This document shows, one piece after another, positions 58,659 through 64,000 of a DNA stretch of 64,000 bases; position 1 is the stretch's first letter, and each line of letters starts with the position of its first letter. Both the position numbers and the translations under genes were made by a program. The notes under the pieces were generated by a model. It saw only the letters and a list, made by a program, of their open reading frames with translations, had not been told where the DNA came from and did not search any database. The stretch is from contig NC_133403.1 of the NCBI RefSeq assembly GCF_047511655.1, forward strand, positions 14,381,014 through 14,445,013, written 5' to 3'. Source of the DNA: Castor canadensis. Its lineage: Eukaryota; Chordata; Mammalia; Rodentia; Castoridae.

Positions 58659-61537
58659 CTGAAAAAGGAAGGTGCACTGACTCAGGGGAGGTCACTGGCC
58701 CTCTGCCTTGGACACCTTGCTTGCCACCAAGGGGCACTAAGATCACTTCCTCATCTGAGAAGAGGTTTAGAATTCTATGTCTTTTCATGTTTCAAGGTCT
58801 GGTTCTTTCTCAACATACCCACCAGGCCCTCTAGCAACCTCTCTGCTATGGTTTGGATCTTAAATCCAAAGACTTCACCAAGTCTGTAGTGCTACTGGGA
58901 AGTGGTGGAACTATTCAGAGGTGGGGCTTAATAGAAGAAAGTTAGGTTACTGAGGGTATGCCCTTAAAGGAGATATTGGACCTTGCCTCATTCCTTACTC
59001 TTTCTTTGCTTCCTGTCCATGGTAAGGTAGGTAGCTCTGCTCTGCCATGTGCTCCCTTGCCATAGGTTATGGACTGAAACTGGGAGTCAGAATAAACCTT
59101 TTTTCCTTCAAGTTGATTATCTCAGGAATTTTGTTCCAGTGATGGAAAGTTGACTAATATACTCTCCAAGGCTAAGTTTCTCTTTGGTAAGATGCAGACC
59201 TACATTATATGCACCCAATGTAACTGTAGAGAACAGTCATTTGAAAAGGCTTGCTTGTTGATAAGGAATTCATAGGATGAACCTGATATACTCAGGCTTG
59301 GTTCTGGGAAAACTTCTACTCAGGCTTGCATTTGACCAGCCTGAGTATACTGAATGTCCCACCAGGAAGTTTCTAGCAAACATTTATAGAGTAAGATACT
59401 TTCTTCACATTATTGCCTTGCGGGGTCCTCTACTTGTTATGTGGGCAGCAGTAGGTCCAACAGGGAGTCTTGATTCTTTCCTTAGGGCCCAGCATGGGGT
59501 ACCCTGCCCAAGGAGATTTGTGGAGTAGATAAACATATTGCTAAATGAGATTCTTAGGCAGTCATTGTTTTGGACTAAGCACCTGCCCTAGGCCCCAGTA
59601 GAGCAGACCAAACCAGAATGGAGTCACTGGTGCTAAGTGCCATGTAACTGAGCTGAATTTTGAGAGGTTAGTTTCCCAGAAAACAACAGATTCACGGCAT
59701 TTAATCAGAAAGGACCCAATTTTCCTGAGCGTGCATGATAAGGAAGCCCCCTCTTAAGCCATGTAAGGAAAAGAACTTTGAAAACACCAATCATAAGCAG
59801 ACATGGTGCTTCATATCTATAATCCCAGCACTTGGAGAGGCTGGGGCAGGAAGATCAAGAGTTTGATGCCAGCCTGGGCTATAGAGTGAAACCCTGTCTC
59901 ACAAAAAAACAACACCCCCCCAAAAAAAGAAAGGACAATCCTTTTTGTTTCTTTTTTCTCCTTTCAGCAGCCCTTTGGCATGCCTATAAAGTTATCCTCT
60001 GCTCAGTTCATTGGAGCTCTCATTCCATTTTATAGAGTGCTCTTTAATCAATTCATGAATTGATTATATCTTTAAACTAATTTTTTTGGTTATTTTTAAA
60101 AACAATATGCATCTTTTCCTAACAAATTTGTCTTCCAGAAAAGATCCCAATCACCATCTGTCTCCCAATCATAGTTCCTAGGCTGCATCCAGGAGTCCAT
60201 AGGAATGGATCCCTCTTCCTGTCTTGCTCCCTGTCTTGGTTTGACTTGGGGGTGTTCTGGGGACCGTCTGGAGCATGCTGCCCACCTGTTTACCTGAGTA
60301 CTTGCTGTAAGTTGCCTGAGAGGTAGGAGTAGGACAGGTGGAGCTTCTGGAGGTGTGTCAGCTTGCTGAGCTGGGAGAGGTAGTAGCTGGAGGACTGCTC
60401 GCCATCTGGGGAGAAGGACCAGTGGTAGTAGGCCAGCTTGAGACTGTGCAGGTTGCAAATCCTCCCCAGCTGTGTGGCAAAGAGTCTCTGCTCTGATAGT
60501 GCCCGGAACCAGTCAAACACCTCGAGCTCCTGGATGAAGTCCAGCTCCAGCGTTTTCAGGACCCCTAGCAGACTGTTAAAGGGCATTTCTTCAATATGTA
60601 GTTTCCTACAGCAGAGTCGCAGGGACCCGCTGCTCTCTTCCACTTTTGTCAGGAGGCTCAAAAGGAAAGTGTTTAACCTGAAGGGACCTCGTAGGAAAAG
60701 ATTCATGTGTAGTTCCACTGGTTCCCATGGCTGCTTTGGTCCTTTTCTTGTGTCTTCTAGATTGTGCCTGGCCATGGCCTGAGGCATCTGCACCTTGACT
60801 GTTGATGGTAACCAAAATGGAAACTTGGCCAAGGCCTCAGAAACCCCTTTAATCTGGATCTGCTCAAAGTCCAGGGTCAAATCCAACACCCTCAGTTCTG
60901 ACCTCCTGTGGGGAGAGAGGGATGTGATGAGAGGTTGCCATCTGGAGAAGCCCATCTTGGGCCAGGTGAGATGAGCAGTAGCCGCCTTGGGCTCCCAGAA
61001 TCCCAGCATCAGACCCCAGTATGTGCCCATGCCTTCTCCCTTCTCACATGGACTTTTCCTTCCTCACTTGGGTTCCTTCTCAGTTCCTATTCCTCCCAAA
61101 CCTGTTCCACGATCCCCAGAAGATGAAAGACCTACTCCATAATGCCCTTCAGCTGCAACATCAGCTATTTAACTCAGAAACCCACAGATCACCCATTTGC
61201 ACCCCTAGCTGATTTTAATACCCCCCTCACAACTCTGTGCTCCTTACCTGGCACAGGTCCTGTGGATGGGGGAGGTCTCTAGTCCATCTAGCACAGCCTG
61301 CACGCTGTCTTGGTTGGGCCACTGCACTATCAGAGAGCCCAGTCGGAGAAAAGGGAAGGGCCAGGCCTGCACCAGGGCCTTCAGAGCTTTCTTGTGCCCC
61401 TTGGAAAAGGCAGCAGTGAGAATTGATGGGAAGAGGTCGACTGTGAGCTCGTCCAAGGCAGGTATAGCTGAAACCTCATTGCTGAGCAGACTGTGGGCTG
61501 CAAGTTCCAAAAGTTTGGGTAGGGCTGGGTTGCTCAT
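58106..61537 (-). CDS. PRAME: PRAME-family leucine-rich repeat protein (gene-level CDS, 3 exons)
   Basis: PRAME proteins are leucine-rich-repeat substrate adaptors of CUL2-Elongin ubiquitin ligases, expressed mainly in germline and tumours; human PRAME also represses retinoic-acid receptor signalling. Exons 61248-61537, 60294-60905 and 58106-58658 join in phase to 484 codons plus stop (human 509). N-terminus: MSNPALPKLLELAAHSLL (with an LPKLL LxxLL motif at 6-10), then LKALVQAWPFPFLRLGSL, the family signature. Middle: LRVLDLTL, EPVELHMNLFLRG and LRLCCRKLHI. C-terminal repeats: LKKLDLSGNNLSYM and LQHLTLNHCQLKDAHLKAIL, then LGLSDNPVSKAGLLSLLEHT and LKQVLYPIPVEC, all collinear with human PRAME. 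The Cys-containing end of human PRAME is missing, replaced by a Pro/Leu-rich tail. Orientation relative to TOP3B matches human 22q11. No frameshift or stop, so probably functional. An in-frame ATG 14 codons upstream is an alternative start. Confidence 0.9.
58844..59161 (+). mobile_element. MaLR-like LTR in PRAME intron
   Basis: Starts tgctatggtttggatcttaa, has gaggtggggcttaatagaag, an AATAAA near 59091 and ends gatggaaagttgactaatat. Confidence 0.6.
59795..59930 (+). repeat. B1/7SL-like SINE in PRAME intron
   Basis: atctataatcccagcacttg, gccagcctgggctatagagt and gaaaccctgtctcac, then an A/C-rich tail. Confidence 0.8.
60294..60905 (-). CDS. PRAME: PRAME coding exon 2
   Basis: Residues 97-301. 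Acceptor ccccacag|GAGG, donor CTCAG|GTAAAC. Holds LRLCCRKLHI and the repeats LHSLKLAYYHW and LQKLHLSYSYL. Confidence 0.92.
60906..61247 (-). other. PRAME: PRAME intron 1
   Basis: 342 bp, GT-AG, no repeat seen. Confidence 0.85.
61248..61537 (-). CDS. PRAME: PRAME coding exon 1
   Basis: Residues 1-97. Donor GCCAG|GTAAGG. The exon extends 5' to a likely acceptor (tgttctag|CC) at 61589, implying at least one upstream non-coding exon. ATG at 61537 aligns with the start of PRAME relatives; an in-frame ATG at 61579 would add MLRSSTLSCTRFVK. Confidence 0.88.
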
Positions 61538-61589
61538 CTTCACAAACCTGGTGCAGGATAAGGTAGAACTCCTCAGCATCCCTCCCAGG

Positions 61590-61935
61590 CTAGAACAAAG
61601 ACACAGCCTTTCACATCCATTACAGGACCAAAGACTGGCTCCACCTCCATTCATGACCCAAACCCCACAATTTGGATCTTGAAAACCTAAGACTCTAGAA
61701 CCCTTCAAGGCTGACATCTGTGGGATGGAGCCCAGACTCTCAGGAGTTTAGATTCTTTGCTAGACTTCAGAGGCTTTGAACTGGGCCAAATTTTCCTTCT
61801 TTGCCTCACTGTCAAGAGCACCATGAGCATTCACTAAGCACATTGTCTCTAACTGCATATTAACTTTCCAAAATGTGTCTAGATTCCAACCACTTCTCAT
61901 CACTTCCGCTTTTACCAACAACTCAATATTTCTTG
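61590..61935. other. Upstream flank of PRAME
   Basis: Intron or 5' flank of PRAME. No CpG island or obvious promoter is present; the first exon is probably non-coding and may lie further right. Confidence 0.4.
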
Positions 61936-61939
61936 TTTC

Positions 61940-62420
61940 TATCATAGCCTTGAAACTTGTCTCCCTGCTCCTGGCCTTGTGCTGTCTGCAGTCTAAGTCA
62001 CATTATGTCATTCTTCTGCTGAAAACTCTCCCAGGCTTCACTTTTGCTCTGAATACAGGCTACCCTGGGGTAGTCCTCCCGGAGTCTAGATAGCCTCCTG
62101 TCACTCTCCCCAGTCTACAACTACTCAGCAATATCAATTCTCAGGGCCTTTGTATTTACTATTCCTTTTGTTTAGAAAAGTCTCCTCCCAGATACCCTCA
62201 TGGCTGGTTCCCTCACTTCACTCAAGTCACTTTGTCCCTGACCACCTATGTAGGGTAGAGCTTTCATCCCTTAAAAATGTCTCTATCTATCCTAACCTGA
62301 TCTATAGCACTTATATTACTACTTTTGGCCTGTTTCTACCTCAAACACACGCACACATACACATACACATGCATCAATATACAGTTGCTAATTGTATTCT
62401 CTCTGCTAACTTGCAAGTGT
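61940..62420 (+). repeat. L2 (LINE-2) 3' region
   Basis: gtcattcttctgctgaaaac, gatagcctcctgtcac, then cctcacttcactcaagtcac and gatctatagcacttatatta, followed by a (ca)-rich run at about 62344-62372. Confidence 0.6.
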
Positions 62421-63890
62421 CATGAAAAAAAAGCTGTGTCTGCTTTAATCACTGCTAGTCTGAATGACAAACATACTGTGTGATGTATGCTAGGCAAACA
62501 AGGCATATTATAAGTACATTTAAGAACAAGTTGAAATGCACAGTTAAGCTTATCACACCCCATGGAATGTGCTGAGTGTGACAGGAAATGGAGGTCTTTC
62601 TGAACTCTTATAAAACATCAGTTCTGGGTCAGTTATGAATTCTTCCATCTGCCCAAGATCCTCCTTTCCCCACTCTTATTGGGAAGTGTAGCCTCATTCC
62701 ATCACTCTCTGTAGTCCATGCAGTTTACAGAGCAGGACTTTGTGCAATGATAGGGATGTTTTAGATCTGTCCAATGTGGAAGCCACAACCCACTTGTGGC
62801 TACTGAGCATTTGAAATATGGCTAGTGTGACTGAGGACCTAACTTTGCATTTTATTTAATTTCAGTTACTTTAAATAACTGCAAGTAGCTAGATGCTATA
62901 CTTATGGACAGCTGAGGTCTAGAATCTATAGAAGTCCAAGATAAGAATCATTTACTCACACTCTCACAAGCTATGCAATCCATTTCTAAGGGGATATTAT
63001 AGCTTTGGCAACAATATTGGGCAAGGGTAATGATTAACCAATCTCATTTTTGAAGCTGTATGCATAATACCTAAATAGTGAAATAGTAGCAAATAAAATC
63101 TATAAAAAATATCACAAAAAGAAAAAGATAAAGGAAAAAGGTAATCGAGTACATCTAATATCAGAAATGCAAGAATGGTTAATGTTAGGATTATTATTAA
63201 TGTAATTAGTCAATGGATTCAGGAAAATCAAAGGAAGAATGGAAGGGAAGTTCTCGAACCTGACATATAGTAGTGATTTGTAACATTGCCTTTAAAGTCA
63301 GAACAAGAAAGCAATGGTGTGAACACCATGAGAATGAGCCCGGTACTTCCAACTTAGGAAGTATGGTTGCTGTTAGGAATCCATGGCAGCCTTGGAGCCC
63401 AGGCCACACCTCCTGTGTGCTGTCCTCATCAATAACTGGCTGTGACAGATCTGTCCTGGGAGATGTCATTTCACTAACAATCCCTTTGGCTTGAGGACTC
63501 TAAGGGCCTTGCTGGACCTTCCAGGGTATCCATGTCCATCAACCTTCCCTTGAGCTCTGCTTTACCTGGCGGTATGTAGGGCTGCCAACTCTCCATGTCT
63601 TCCCCAATTCCTCCCCATTTCCCCTCATAATGGGTGATTCCCCTTTGCAAGTGACATCCTTGTATCCATCTTGGTGCCTGCTTCTAGCAGGCTCTTAATG
63701 GTGTTAGGACATGCTACCCAAAAATGTAGCAACATGGCATATTGAATATTTTAAGATGAAGGAAATTAAAAAATGGCCTGTGCAGGAAAGGATTTTCTGA
63801 CCTTACCTTGTAGCAGATTATAAGACTCTCATGCAAGAAGTAATTTCTCTATACTTGGAGGAATTGGCACAATAAATTCCCCCTATACAA
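62421..63890. other. Intergenic or PRAME upstream sequence
   Basis: 63020-63240 weakly resembles L1 ORF2 in sense orientation (atcagaaatgcaagaatggt). The rest is unassigned. No coding exon supported. Confidence 0.35.
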
Positions 63891-63894
63891 TGAA

Positions 63895-64000
63895 TATATG
63901 CTAATAAAAGCAAAACAGAAAATGTGATGCATACATACAAATGAAATATTATTCAACAATAAAGAATGAATTTTTATCATTTGCAGATAAATGGCTGGAA
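63895..64000 (+). mobile_element. L1 3' region, plus strand, cut by the window edge
   Basis: aaatattattcaacaataaa, then gaatgaatttttatcatttg and cagataaatggctgg, the sense form of the region seen antisense at 37.6 and 42.3 kb. It continues beyond 64000. Confidence 0.7.

Larger units (their letters stand above)
58659..60293 (-). other. PRAME: PRAME intron 2
   Basis: 1635 bp with a MaLR-like LTR at 58844-59161 and a B1-like SINE at 59795-59930; the remainder is unique-looking. Confidence 0.85.

Noticed and set aside
1-64000. CRISPR arrays, operons, riboswitches or bacterial-type mobile systems
   Set aside because: Nothing of the kind is seen; the window is intron-containing mammalian DNA and its repeats are SINEs, LINEs, LTRs and microsatellites.

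Overview
This is a stretch of mammalian nuclear DNA, almost certainly from a non-murid rodent. It has GT-AG spliced genes with phase-matched exons, two CpG-island promoters, old shared mammalian repeats (MIR, L2, MaLR-like LTRs), nested L1 copies, and dozens of copies of one dimeric SINE. That SINE joins a 7SL/B1-like left part to a tRNA/ID-like right part (core 'ggctggtggagtggctcaag'). B1-dID-type dimers of this kind are known from squirrel-related, dormouse and beaver lineages. The exact flavour resembles beaver (Castoridae), but that assignment is from memory and only moderately secure.

Layout, left to right. 1-5850: no coding exon seen, only MIR and SINE copies; probably intron 1 of PPM1F. 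5850-6460: a CpG island with a minus-strand exon/donor that I read as PPM1F exon 1, from synteny. 6460-10200: a SINE-rich intergenic spacer. 10213-~34650: the complete TOP3B gene (DNA/RNA topoisomerase III beta) on the minus strand. Its 17 coding exons were reconstructed base by base and join, with every phase matching, into exactly 862 codons, the human length. A CpG-island promoter lies at 34.2-34.9 kb. 34.9-58.1 kb: gene-poor sequence full of nested L1s, SINEs, two solo LTRs with target duplications, MaLR-like LTRs, and a short 5' tRNA-Val fragment trapped inside a SINE. 58106-61589: an intact PRAME-family gene on the minus strand (3 coding exons, 484 codons, all phases compatible). 61.6-64 kb: an L2 copy, an L1-like stretch, and the start of a plus-strand L1 running off the window.

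PPM1F-TOP3B-PRAME, all on the same strand, matches the gene order of human 22q11.22. In human and mouse, immunoglobulin-lambda-related genes such as VPREB1 lie next to TOP3B; I see none in the 23 kb between TOP3B and PRAME here.

The genes do not form an operon or pathway. TOP3B (with its known partner TDRD3) relaxes DNA and RNA. PRAME proteins are leucine-rich-repeat substrate adaptors of CUL2 ubiquitin ligases. PPM1F is a PP2C-type phosphatase. I found no new multi-gene system. The most unusual items are the tRNA-half insertion at 47.6 kb, a dead partial copy of TOP3B exon 4 in the intron before it, a duplicated segment just upstream of the TOP3B exon 6 acceptor, and the solo LTRs with target duplications.
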